Shown one piece after another: positions 1 to 7,254 of a stretch of DNA of 11,424 nucleotides. This DNA comes from JBHHXR01 sp046757205. Its GTDB lineage: Bacteria > Pseudomonadota > Alphaproteobacteria > Rhodobacterales > Rhodobacteraceae. Numbering within the stretch: the stretch's first letter is position 1; each line of letters starts with the position of its first letter. Made by a program: the position numbers and the translations under genes. The notes beneath the pieces were generated by a model that was not told where the DNA came from, searched no databases, and worked only from the letters and a program-made list of their open reading frames with translations. The stretch is from contig JBHHXR010000109.1 of assembly GCA_046757205.1 (NCBI GenBank), positions 1 to 11,424 of the forward strand, given 5' to 3'.

Positions 1-365
1 AGAACGACAACCTGATCGTGCAGCGGCTGGAAGCCGACGCCACCGCGATGGGCATCTTCGGGTATTCCTACCTTTACGAGAACGCCGACAGGCTGAAGGC
101 GGTAAAGGCGAACGGTATCGCGCCGAGCGAGGACACCATCGCCGATTTCTCCTACGACATCGCGCGTCCCCTGTTCTTCTACGTGAAGAACGCGCGTCGC
201 GGGGTGATCCCGGGGCTCGAGGAATTCCTGGCCGAATACGTATCGGACGAATCGCTCGGCGACGGCGGTTACCAGCAGGAACGCGGCCTGACGGTGCTTT
301 CGGAAGAAAAGCTTGCCGAAGTTCAGGAAGCGGTGCTCGGCGGCCGGAAGATGGCCGCGAAGTAG
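1..365 (+). CDS. pstS: Phosphate-binding periplasmic protein PstS, C-terminal part (5' end outside window)
   Basis: This is the last ~120 residues of the periplasmic phosphate receptor that delivers phosphate to the PstCAB transporter. The reading frame is open from base 3 and runs off the left edge; the stop is TAG at 363-365. Visible family features are the GIFGYSYLYEN segment, the following ADRLKAVKANGI stretch, and the IARPLFFYVKN strand, which match the C-terminal lobe of PstS/SphX-type phosphate-binding proteins. The signal peptide and most phosphate-contacting residues lie outside the window. It sits 57 bases before pstC on the same strand, as first gene of the pst operon in the visible part. 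In this family expression is normally PhoB-dependent from a Pho box upstream, which cannot be seen here. A GTG at 18 is internal, not a start. Identification rests on both the sequence and the pstC neighbour. Confidence 0.93.
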   Translation, partial: NDNLIVQRLEADATAMGIFGYSYLYENADRLKAVKANGIAPSEDTIADFSYDIARPLFFYVKNARRGVIPGLEEFLAEYVSDESLGDGGYQQERGLTVLSEEKLAEVQEAVLGGRKMAAK

Positions 366-377
366 ACGGAGAAACCC

Positions 378-405
378 TTCGGCGCCGCACCCCTGCGGCG
401 CCGGA
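378..405 (+). promoter_or_regulatory. Strong intercistronic hairpin between pstS and pstC
   Basis: Bases 381-389 (GGCGCCGCA) and 394-402 (TGCGGCGCC) are perfect inverse complements around a CCCC loop. C380-G403 extends the stem, and 378-379 with 404-405 add a T-A and a wobble pair. No T-run follows, so it is unlikely to be a full intrinsic terminator. In operons that start with a periplasmic binding protein, such hairpins often protect the upstream mRNA 3' end or give partial termination, so that the binding protein outnumbers the permease. That role is inferred here. Confidence 0.6.
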
Positions 406-422
406 TCGGCAAAGGGCGGGGC

Positions 423-1790
423 ATGCCAATGCTTGCCATTCTTGTCATCCTCGGCATCGCGCTCTTCGCCTACGCGCTGAACGCCCGGACTGCGCGGCGC
501 CTGTTCATCGCCGGTGAACGGCTGCACTCCATCGGGTTCTTCCATGCCGCCCACGGATTTCTGCTGGCCGCGTTGCCGGCTTTCGTGTTTCTTCTGGCCT
601 GGCTGATCCTGTCGCGGCCGGTCATCGACGCGCTGGTGCTGTCAGGCATTCCGGAGGTGGCGCCGGGGGCCGGGGCGCGGGCGCTGATCCTCGCGGAAAT
701 CAACGGCATCGCCGCCGGGCAGACGTTTGGCGAACCCGAAGCCTGGAAGATCGAGGCCGCCGCGCGGATGCTGCGGCTGCGCCAGACCGCCGACGGCGCG
801 CTGATCGCGCTGGTCAGCCTGATCGCCGTCGCCGGGCTCCTGTTCGCCCGCAGCCGGGTTTCGGCGGCGTTCCGGGCCCGCCAGCGGGTCGAGCGGATCA
901 TCAAGGGGTTGCTCGTCCTGTGTTCGCTGATCGCGATCTTCACGACCGTCGGCATCGTCGCCTCGCTGCTGGTGGAATCGCTGCGGTTCTTCGCCAGGGT
1001 GCCGGTCACCGAGTTCCTCTTCGGCCTCAACTGGGAGCCGCAGATCCCGATCCGCGAGGATCAGGTGGCGGGGCTGGGGGCCTTCGGCTGGCTGCCGGTG
1101 CTGCTCGGCACGCTGGTCATCACCGTCATCGCGATGCTGGTGGCGCTGCCGGTGGGGCTGTTGTCGGGGATCTATCTCAACGAATTCGCACCGCGCTGGC
1201 TGCGCAGCGTGTCGAAGCCGGTCCTGGAAATCCTCGCCGGGGTGCCGACCGTCGTTTACGGGTTCTTTGCCGTGCTGGTGGTGGCGCCGGCGCTGCGTCT
1301 GGCGGGGCGGTCCCTCGGCCTCGACGTGGCGCCCAACACGGCGCTGGCGGCCGGCGCGACCATGGGGGTGATGCTGATCCCGTTCATCTCATCCTTCACC
1401 GACGATGCCCTCGCGGCGGTGCCGCGGACGCTGCGCGACGGCTCGCTGGCGCTCGGCGCGACGCGCGGCGAAACCGTCGCAAAGGTACTGTTCCCGGCGG
1501 CGATACCGGGGATCGTGGGCGGTGTCCTGCTGGCGGTCAGCCGTGCCATCGGCGAGACCATGATCGTGGTGATGGCCGCCGGGCTGATCGCGCGGATGAC
1601 GATCAACCCGCTGGACAGCGTCACCACTGTGACGGTGCAGATCGTCACCCTGCTGGTCGGCGACACCGCCTTTGACAACCCCAAGACCCTGGCCGCCTTC
1701 GCGCTGGGGCTGATGCTTTTCCTGGTGACGCTGGGCGTCAACGTCCTGGCGCTGCGGGTCACCCGCAGATACCGCGAACTCTACGATTGA
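423..1790 (+). CDS. pstC: Phosphate ABC transporter permease PstC
   Basis: Inner-membrane permease subunit that pairs with PstA to form the phosphate channel driven by PstB. The 455-residue product is longer than E. coli PstC because of an N-terminal extension of the kind seen in alphaproteobacterial PstC: a first membrane helix at about 3-20 and others at about 43-64 and 125-142. The canonical permease core follows, with helices near 162-185, 225-250, 268-290, 305-325, 363-388 and 420-445. The cytoplasmic EAA-type coupling loop is at about 339-363 (core ALGATRGE, then LFPAAIPGI), where PstB docks. The chosen ATG at 423 has AAGGG at 412-416, six bases upstream; an in-frame ATG at 429 is an alternative. 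The stop is TGA at 1788-1790, 8 bases before the pstA start, suggesting translational coupling. Confidence 0.95.
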   Translation: MPMLAILVILGIALFAYALNARTARRLFIAGERLHSIGFFHAAHGFLLAALPAFVFLLAWLILSRPVIDALVLSGIPEVAPGAGARALILAEINGIAAGQTFGEPEAWKIEAAARMLRLRQTADGALIALVSLIAVAGLLFARSRVSAAFRARQRVERIIKGLLVLCSLIAIFTTVGIVASLLVESLRFFARVPVTEFLFGLNWEPQIPIREDQVAGLGAFGWLPVLLGTLVITVIAMLVALPVGLLSGIYLNEFAPRWLRSVSKPVLEILAGVPTVVYGFFAVLVVAPALRLAGRSLGLDVAPNTALAAGATMGVMLIPFISSFTDDALAAVPRTLRDGSLALGATRGETVAKVLFPAAIPGIVGGVLLAVSRAIGETMIVVMAAGLIARMTINPLDSVTTVTVQIVTLLVGDTAFDNPKTLAAFALGLMLFLVTLGVNVLALRVTRRYRELYD

Positions 1791-1798
1791 GCCGTGAC

Positions 1799-3088
1799 AT
1801 GAGCGACGCGACGACCGATCCGAATTCGGGCATCGACTGGAAAGACCCGGCGCTGGCGGTGCGCGTGAAGGCGCGTTACCGGCGAGAGACCGTTCTGAAG
1901 TCGCTGGGCATGGCTTCGCTGGGGCTGGCGTTCCTGATGCTGCTGATCCTCGTCGGTTCGCTGACGCTGAGCGGCTACAAGGCCTTCGTGCAGACGCATG
2001 TGCGGATGGATTTTGTCGTGTCGGTCAAGAACGTGAAGGCGGACAAGCCCGAAAAAGGCAATTACCGTAAAGTAGTGGCGGAAAGTCTTAAGGCGATTTT
2101 CCCCGATGTCGAACGCAAGGAAATGCGCGATCTGCGCAGGCTCCTGAGCAATGGCGCGCAGTACCGGCTGCGCGACCTGATCGTCGCCGATCCGTCGCTG
2201 ATCGGTTCCACCGTGACGCTGACAGTGCCGGTCTCGGACCCCTACGACCAGCTTTACAAGGGCGAAATCGACCGTGCGACGCCGGAAGAGAACCGCCGCC
2301 TGAGCGACAGGGAGATCGGCTGGTTCGATACGCTGGCCGCGCAGGGACGGGTTTCGTCTCCGTTCAACCGGGCACTCTTTCTCAACGCCGATTCGCGGTT
2401 TCCCGAACTGGCCGGGCTGGCGGGCGCGATCCGGGGATCGTTCTACGCGCTTCTGGTCTGTTTCGTGCTGAGCTTTCCGATCGGCATAGGCGCCGCGATC
2501 TACCTGGAGGAATTCGCGCCGAAGAACCGGTTCACCGACCTGATCGAGGTCAACATCAACAACCTGGCGGCGGTCCCTTCAGTGGTGTTCGGCCTGCTGG
2601 CGCTGGCGGTGTTCATCGGCTGGTTCGGCCTGCCGCGCTCGGCGGCCTTCGTCGGCGGCATGACGCTGGCGCTGATGACCATGCCGACCATCATCATCGC
2701 CGCGCGCGCCGCGCTGAAGGCGGTGCCGCCGTCGATCCGCGAGGCGGCGCTCGGTCTTGGCGCTTCGCACCAGCAGGCGGTGTTCGGCCATGCGCTGCCG
2801 CTGGCCATGCCGGGCATCCTGACCGGCACCATCATCGGGCTGGCGCAGGCGCTGGGCGAGACGGCGCCCCTGCTGCTGATCGGCATGAACGCCTTCATCA
2901 CCTCGGCGCCCGACAGCGTGTTCGAGCCGGCCACCGCCCTGCCGACGCAGATATTCATCTGGGCCGACAGCCCCGAGCGCGGCTTCGCGGCACGCACCTC
3001 GGCGGTGATCCTGGTGCTCCTGGGGTTTCTGATTGCAATGAACGCGCTGGCTGTCATCCTGCGGCTGCGCTTCGAGCGCCGCCGGTAG
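1799..3088 (+). CDS. pstA: Phosphate ABC transporter permease PstA
   Basis: Second membrane subunit of the phosphate transporter, partner of PstC. The 429-residue protein has one helix near 36-58, then a large non-membrane domain of ~150 residues (about 60-205). This matches the extended N-terminal domain (DUF3333 type) of many alphaproteobacterial PstA proteins. The permease core has helices near 209-236, 254-276, 282-306, 336-362 and 399-423. The EAA loop is at about 314-339 (REAALGLGAS, then LPLAMPG). I chose ATG 1799 (MSDATTD) because homologues begin this way. A TTG at 1787 is in frame but would overlap the pstC stop and lacks a ribosome site. No strong Shine-Dalgarno precedes 1799, so translation probably depends on coupling to pstC. 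The role of the extra domain is not known to me. Confidence 0.94.
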   Translation: MSDATTDPNSGIDWKDPALAVRVKARYRRETVLKSLGMASLGLAFLMLLILVGSLTLSGYKAFVQTHVRMDFVVSVKNVKADKPEKGNYRKVVAESLKAIFPDVERKEMRDLRRLLSNGAQYRLRDLIVADPSLIGSTVTLTVPVSDPYDQLYKGEIDRATPEENRRLSDREIGWFDTLAAQGRVSSPFNRALFLNADSRFPELAGLAGAIRGSFYALLVCFVLSFPIGIGAAIYLEEFAPKNRFTDLIEVNINNLAAVPSVVFGLLALAVFIGWFGLPRSAAFVGGMTLALMTMPTIIIAARAALKAVPPSIREAALGLGASHQQAVFGHALPLAMPGILTGTIIGLAQALGETAPLLLIGMNAFITSAPDSVFEPATALPTQIFIWADSPERGFAARTSAVILVLLGFLIAMNALAVILRLRFERRR

Positions 3089-3115
3089 CGCGGCGTGGAA
3101 GGGGAAGAGACGGAC

Positions 3116-3913
3116 ATGACGGTGATGAACGTGGCCGAAGGCGGGCTGCTGGCGCGCGACATCAAGATTTCCGCCAGCGGTGTGAACGTGTTCTACGGCA
3201 AGAACCACGCGATCAGGGACGTGAGCCTGGATATCGCGGAAAATACCGTTACCGCCCTTATCGGGCCGTCGGGCTGCGGCAAGTCCACCTTCCTGCGCTG
3301 CCTCAACCGGATGAACGACACCATCGATATCTGCCGGGTGAGCGGGAAAATCCTGATCGACGGGCAGGATATCTACGACCGCAGTGTCGATCCGGTCCTG
3401 CTGCGCGCCCGCGTCGGCATGGTGTTCCAGAAGCCGAATCCGTTTCCCAAGTCGATCTACGACAACGTGGCCTATGGGCCGCGTATCCACGGGCTGGTTT
3501 CCGGCAAGGCCGATCTTGACGCGGTGGTCGAGAAATCGCTGCGCCGGGCGGCCATGTGGGACGAGGTCAAGGACCGGCTGGGCGAGCCGGGCACCGGGTT
3601 GTCGGGCGGCCAGCAGCAGCGGCTGTGCATCGCGCGCGCCATCGCCACGGCGCCGGAGGTCCTCTTGATGGACGAGCCGTGCTCGGCGCTCGACCCGATC
3701 GCGACGGCGCAGATAGAGGCGCTGATCGACGAACTGCGGTCGCGCTATTCGGTGGTGATCGTCACCCATTCGATGCAGCAGGCGGCGCGGGTCAGCCAGG
3801 GGACGGCGTTCTTCCATCTCGGCGACATGGTCGAGTATGGTGAGACGACGAAGATTTTCACCAATCCCGACGACCGGCGGACGCAGGACTACATCACCGG
3901 GCGGTTCGGATGA
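3116..3913 (+). CDS. pstB: Phosphate ABC transporter ATP-binding protein PstB
   Basis: Cytoplasmic ATPase that powers phosphate import through PstCA. All ABC motifs are present in the 265-residue product: Walker A GPSGCGKST at about 50-58, Q-loop glutamine near 105 (VFQKPNPFP), signature LSGGQQQR at 162-169, Walker B VLLMDEP at about 182-188 and the H-loop histidine near 218 (VTHSM). The KPNPFPKSIYDNVAYGPR stretch is diagnostic for PstB among ABC ATPases. Length is typical of the family. ATG 3116 is preferred because AAGGGGAAGAG at about 3099-3109 sits six bases upstream. An in-frame GTG at 3095 would put that ribosome site inside the gene. It follows pstA by 27 bases and precedes phoU by 28. 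Nothing looks damaged. Confidence 0.97.
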   Translation: MTVMNVAEGGLLARDIKISASGVNVFYGKNHAIRDVSLDIAENTVTALIGPSGCGKSTFLRCLNRMNDTIDICRVSGKILIDGQDIYDRSVDPVLLRARVGMVFQKPNPFPKSIYDNVAYGPRIHGLVSGKADLDAVVEKSLRRAAMWDEVKDRLGEPGTGLSGGQQQRLCIARAIATAPEVLLMDEPCSALDPIATAQIEALIDELRSRYSVVIVTHSMQQAARVSQGTAFFHLGDMVEYGETTKIFTNPDDRRTQDYITGRFG

Positions 3914-3941
3914 GACCGGCAGGGCGGGCGGAGGAAACGTC

Positions 3942-4649
3942 ATGAACTCGGGCGGACATATCGTTTCGGCTTTCGACGACGAGCTGATCGCGATTCAGGC
4001 GAAGATCTCGGAAATGGGCGGCGTGGCGGAGGAAATGCTGTCGGGCGCGCTGGAGGCGGTCGAAAAACTCGACATCGAACTGGCGCAGCGGATCGTTGCC
4101 CGGGACAAGACGCTGGACCGGCAGGAAGTGGAACTCGACGAGATGGCGACGCGGGTTCTTGCGCTGCGCCAGCCGATGGCGCAGGACCTGCGTGTGCTGA
4201 TCTCGGCTCTCAAGACCTCGGCGACGCTGGAGCGCGTCGGCGATCTGGCCAAGAACATCGCCAAACGGGCGATCTATCTGGCCAACGCGCGGCCGGTCAG
4301 GCTGTCGGGGTCGATCGTGCGGATGGGGCAGCGGACGCTTTCGCAACTGACGCAGGTGCTGGACGCGCACGCCTCTCGCGATGTCGACCTGGCGGTGGCG
4401 GTGTGGCGGCGCGACGTGGAGATCGACGACATCTACAACGCGATTTTCCGCGAGGTCGTCACCTACATGATGGAGGACCCGCGCAAGATCGGACTCGGCT
4501 CGCAGCTGTTGTTCATCGCCAAGAACCTCGAGCGGATCGGCGACCATGTCACGCATATCTCGGAGTTGATCTACTATATCGCCGAGGGCGAGCAACTGGG
4601 CGACGACCGGCCGAAGGGCGAGCCGATCGCGCTGGAATACGAAGGCTGA
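3942..4649 (+). CDS. phoU: Phosphate signalling regulator PhoU
   Basis: Cytoplasmic adaptor that represses Pho signalling when phosphate is plentiful, by linking the Pst transporter to the PhoR-type sensor kinase. The 235-residue protein has the two-fold repeated three-helix PhoU bundle. Each half carries the metal-binding E-x3-D signature: ERVGD at about 97-101 in the first repeat and ERIGD at about 197-201 in the second. Each signature sits in the usual context (ISALKTSATLERVGDLAKN and LLFIAKNLERIGDH). The start ATG at 3942 has GAGGAAA at 3931-3937 as ribosome site and matches the family N-terminus. An upstream in-frame start near 3837 would overlap pstB deeply and is rejected. It lies between pstB and phoB, the expected place. 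Confidence 0.96.
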   Translation: MNSGGHIVSAFDDELIAIQAKISEMGGVAEEMLSGALEAVEKLDIELAQRIVARDKTLDRQEVELDEMATRVLALRQPMAQDLRVLISALKTSATLERVGDLAKNIAKRAIYLANARPVRLSGSIVRMGQRTLSQLTQVLDAHASRDVDLAVAVWRRDVEIDDIYNAIFREVVTYMMEDPRKIGLGSQLLFIAKNLERIGDHVTHISELIYYIAEGEQLGDDRPKGEPIALEYEG

Positions 4650-4653
4650 AGCG

Positions 4654-5349
4654 ATGGGCGCGCGGGTTCTGGTGGTCGAGGACGACGCCGCGCTGCGGCG
4701 GTTGCTGAGCTACAACCTGGCCAGCGAGGGCTTCGAGGTATCGGAGGCGGCGGACGGCGAGGAGGCGCAGGTGTCGATCGACGAAGAATTGCCCGACCTT
4801 GTGGTGCTTGACTGGATGCTGCCGCGGTTTTCCGGCGTCGAGATATGCCGCCGGTTGCGGGCGCGGAGAAAGACCCGCGATCTGCCGGTCATCATGCTGA
4901 CCGCGCGCGGCGAGGAGGAGGACCGCATTCGCGGTTTCGAGACCGGCGTGGACGACTACCTGACCAAGCCGTTTTCCATGTCGGAGCTTGTCGCGCGGGT
5001 GCGCGCGGTGCTGCGGCGCGCACGCCCCGAAATCGCCGGCGACGTGGTGAGTTTCGCCGACATCACCCTCGACCGGGAAACCCACAGGGTGCGGCGCGGC
5101 GCGCGCGAACTGCATCTCGGGCCGACCGAGTTTCGCCTGCTGGAGACGCTGATGCAGCGGCCGGGACGGGTGTTTTCGCGCGAGCAGTTGCTCGATCTGG
5201 TCTGGGGCCGCGATGTCTACGTGGAGGCACGCACCGTCGACGTGCATATCGGACGGCTGCGCAAGGCGCTCAACCGGCGCGGCGAGACCGACCCGATCCG
5301 CACGGTGCGGGCCACCGGTTACGCGTTTGACGAGACCTACACGGGATAG
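4654..5349 (+). CDS. phoB: Phosphate regulon response regulator PhoB (OmpR family)
   Basis: Transcription factor that, when phosphorylated under phosphate limitation, binds Pho boxes and activates pst and other Pho genes. The 231-residue protein has an N-terminal receiver domain (about 4-120) with acidic pair D10/D11, phosphoacceptor D53 (VLDWMLP), T83 and K105 (TKPF). The C-terminal OmpR-type winged-helix domain (about 130-227) contains the recognition helix region RTVDVHIGRLRKAL and the terminal hairpin VRATGYAF. The WMLP after the phosphoacceptor is typical of PhoB. It starts 4 bases after the phoU stop, with GAAGG at 4641-4645 as a possible ribosome site. The cognate sensor PhoR is not in the window; in related genomes it often lies upstream of pstS. 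This is the last gene of the operon. Confidence 0.95.
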   Translation: MGARVLVVEDDAALRRLLSYNLASEGFEVSEAADGEEAQVSIDEELPDLVVLDWMLPRFSGVEICRRLRARRKTRDLPVIMLTARGEEEDRIRGFETGVDDYLTKPFSMSELVARVRAVLRRARPEIAGDVVSFADITLDRETHRVRRGARELHLGPTEFRLLETLMQRPGRVFSREQLLDLVWGRDVYVEARTVDVHIGRLRKALNRRGETDPIRTVRATGYAFDETYTG

Positions 5350-5720
5350 GCGGGTGCCGTCCCCTCGTTTCAGGAATTCGCGCAGCCGTTGCAGAACCGT
5401 TGCCGCCCCGGTGATTTCTGCTTCGTCGAACTGCCCGGCAAGATCGGCGAGCGCGCCCGCCCTCCGGTTCTTCGCGGTTTCTTTCATCAGGCGTTCGCAC
5501 GATGTCGCGGAATGTCAGGACCAGTGCCCACCACAGCGAATATCGCATGATGAGTTTACGTGGAAACATGTCCGGTTATCCCGCCCGGGACGCCCCGCGG
5601 CCCGGGCTGCGCTTGCCTTCCCACCGGCAGGCGCATTCGCGCCCGCCCAGTCAGGCGCGCCGCCCTGTGGTTGGCGCGGTCACCCTTCATGAAGGTGATT
5701 CCTTCTTTGGGCATCGCGTT
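5350..5720. other. Gene-free convergent region downstream of phoB
   Basis: This 371-base stretch separates phoB (+) from the - strand gene remnant. I find no gene with a family signature in any frame. A - strand frame from an ATG at 5487 has coding-like residue use for ~45 codons (MKETAKNRRAGALADLAGQF onwards) but then runs antisense through phoB, so it is not a credible complete gene. An inverted repeat GCCCGGG (5583-5589) / CCCGGGC (5601-5607) is present without a T-run. The only terminator-like element is the weak hairpin at 5679-5708. The region may be decayed sequence left by a lost gene. Confidence 0.5.
5679..5708 (+). terminator. Weak intrinsic terminator candidate, + strand
   Basis: Bases 5679-5687 pair with 5692-5699 around a CATG loop, with C5685 bulged. 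The stem is short (about eight pairs including one wobble) and contains AT pairs. It is followed by a T-rich but interrupted tract (TTCCTTCTTT, 5699-5708). It lies about 330 bases beyond phoB and before the opposing remnant, a sensible place to end the pst-phoB transcript. The stem weakness makes this uncertain. Confidence 0.22.
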
Positions 5721-6086
5721 CTATGCCCGTGAATCCTGCATCTCGTCCAGACCGACGGGTTGGGTGGCAAGTGCATTTGCAGATTTCCCCGGATAGGTTC
5801 CGAAAGCCATGTCCCAAAAGGGCAGGGTGGCGCCGAAATTGCTGTTGGTTTCCGGCCTGACCGTCGAATGGTGCCCCCGGTGCAGGTGCGGTGTCCCGAT
5901 CCGGCGTGACAGCACACGGTCCGGTTTTTCCGGCAACCGGGTGTTGGAATGGCCGAATACGCTGATGGCGGCGTCGGCGATGCCGCAGAGCACGGCCGCC
6001 AGACCCGGAAGCAGGATCAGGCCGGAATGCACGGCATGGACGATTGTCTCCTCGTGGACGCGCAGGAAGGATTCAGGGCCAGGCAT
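5721..6086 (-). pseudogene. Truncated sterol desaturase / fatty acid hydroxylase family remnant
   Basis: The frame encodes about 121 residues that match only the C-terminal part of the membrane di-iron sterol desaturase/fatty acid hydroxylase family. Diagnostic stretches are HSNTRLPEKPDRVL, then TPHLHRGHHST (the third histidine cluster, H-x2-HH), then ETNSNFGATLPFWD and MAFGTY. Functional members are about 250-300 residues and need two earlier clusters (HxxxH and HxxHH) to hold the metal; neither is found here. Upstream in the same frame are ~20 unrelated-looking codons, then a stop at 6147-6149. The last residues (VGLDEMQDSRA) also end earlier than usual. No N-terminal half was seen in other frames up to 6202. 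It lies 117 bases downstream of the DMT transporter stop on the same strand. I read it as a 5'-deleted gene. Expression as a short protein is possible but catalysis is not. Confidence 0.75.
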
Positions 6087-6165
6087 TTCACATCTCGATT
6101 TGACAGGTATGTTGCCGAAATTGAGAGTGACAATGGCGTTGTCAGACTAATATCGTGACGGGGCA

Positions 6166-6188
6166 TTCCGGCATGGGACGCGCCGGAA
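6166..6188 (-). terminator. Hairpin just after the DMT transporter gene, possible - strand terminator
   Basis: TTCCGGC (6166-6172) and GCCGGAA (6182-6188) form a perfect 7-pair stem with a 9-base loop, 15 bases past the stop of the DMT gene in its direction of transcription. No T-run follows on the - strand, so if it ends transcription it would be weak, or it may act as an mRNA 3'-end stabiliser. Position is the main argument. Confidence 0.3.
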
Positions 6189-6202
6189 AGTCGCGGGAAT
6201 TG

Positions 6203-7183
6203 TCAGGCCGGCGGTTCTTCGGCGAGGCCGGCGTCGCGGCGGAGACGGTCGGCGTTCTCGCGCCAGACGATCATCAAACCGCCGGCGACGATCAGGAACA
6301 CGCCTGGTATGAGCCTGCCGAACGGCGCTTCGCCGAAAAAGACCCAGCCGAGGGCAAAAGAGAACACGATGCCGAAATACTCGAAGGGCGAAAGGTTGCT
6401 CGGCACGGTCAGGCGGTAGGCCGAGATCAGGCTGATCACGGCGACGCCGCCGCACAGCCCCATCGCCAGTATCCACAGCCAGTCGGCGGCGCTCAGCACC
6501 GGCGTCAGGTTCCCCAGCGAGAAGACGAGCACCAGCGATCCCACAAGCGCGCCGACCGTCGTGTAGAGATTGATCATGGTGCTGGGCACGTCGCTGTCGA
6601 ACAGGCGCACCAGCACGGCGGCGCTGGCGTATCCCATCGAAGCCGCCAGCGGCAGCAGGGCGTACCACGAAAACACGTCGCTGCCGGGGCGCACTACCCA
6701 GACGATGCCGGCAAACCCGACAAGGACCGCCAGCCAGCGCCAGAGGCCGACCCGGTTGCCCAGCACCGGCAGCGTCAGCGCCGTGATGAAGAGCGGCGTC
6801 GCGAAGCCGATGGTCGAGGCGGTGGCGAATTCGAGATGAACGAGCGAGGTGTAAAAACAGATCTGGGCGAAGGCGATGAAGATGCCGCGCGCCAGCCCGA
6901 GCCGCCATTGCCGGATGACCACGCGCCGCCCTGCGGCGTGCCATTCGCGCGATGACACGATCAGTACGAAGCTCGGGATCAGCCCGAAGAAATTGCGCAA
7001 TGCGGATAACTGCTCGGGCGGGTAGCGGTTGCCGAGAAGCTTGATGATCGCGCCCATGACGTCGAAGAGAAAAAGCGCGAAGAGCAGGATCAGCGCCGCC
7101 TTGGCGAAGACCCGGAAACCGTCACGTCCCGGCGAGCCGGTTTTCGCGGGTACCGAATTGGCGAATCTTGCGGTGGCCCTCAC
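6203..7183 (-). CDS. EamA-family DMT superfamily transporter, substrate unknown
   Basis: Predicted inner-membrane drug/metabolite transporter of 326 residues with about ten hydrophobic helices in two EamA repeats, at about 30-166 and 172-308. Typical marks are the first-repeat end helices (TASTIGFATPLFITAL, then VLVGFAGIVWVV) and the second-repeat equivalents (SNLSPFEYFGIVFS, then PGVFLIVAGGLMIV). This family exports or imports small molecules such as amino acids, but the substrate cannot be read from sequence. The only in-frame start I see is GTG at 7183; a TAA at 7190-7192 blocks extension. No Shine-Dalgarno precedes it and the first ~25 residues are polar, which is unusual and makes the start uncertain. 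It lies 71 bases after gcrA on the same strand and may be read through from it. A GAATC (CcrM-type site) is at 7163-7167. Confidence 0.88.
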   Translation of the reverse strand: MRATARFANSVPAKTGSPGRDGFRVFAKAALILLFALFLFDVMGAIIKLLGNRYPPEQLSALRNFFGLIPSFVLIVSSREWHAAGRRVVIRQWRLGLARGIFIAFAQICFYTSLVHLEFATASTIGFATPLFITALTLPVLGNRVGLWRWLAVLVGFAGIVWVVRPGSDVFSWYALLPLAASMGYASAAVLVRLFDSDVPSTMINLYTTVGALVGSLVLVFSLGNLTPVLSAADWLWILAMGLCGGVAVISLISAYRLTVPSNLSPFEYFGIVFSFALGWVFFGEAPFGRLIPGVFLIVAGGLMIVWRENADRLRRDAGLAEEPPA

Positions 7184-7254
7184 TGCCGGTTACGCGGCCG
7201 CTCGCGGCCCGGTCGGCGGTTTCGGACCGGCGCGGCCGGTGTCGCGCGTTCCTT

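Noticed and set aside
1787..1798. TTG at 1787 as pstA start
   Set aside because: It overlaps the pstC stop, adds residues not found in homologues and has no ribosome site; ATG 1799 gives the family N-terminus.
3837..3941. Upstream extension of phoU into pstB
   Set aside because: The extension overlaps the end of pstB in another frame, while ATG 3942 has a clear GAGGAAA ribosome site.
2579..3943. Long - strand open frame (454 codons) opposite pstA and pstB
   Set aside because: It is antisense to two well-identified genes, has Arg/His/Gln-rich content typical of GC-rich shadow frames and no family motif.
5583..5607. GCCCGGG/CCCGGGC inverted repeat as phoB terminator
   Set aside because: No T-run on either strand and an 11-base loop; such GC repeats arise easily in this composition.
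6100..6133. Two TGTCA motifs on the - strand upstream of the desaturase remnant, considered as a Pho box
   Set aside because: The repeats are 27 bases apart rather than 11 or 22, flanking bases do not fit the CTGTCAT consensus, and the downstream frame is a pseudogene.
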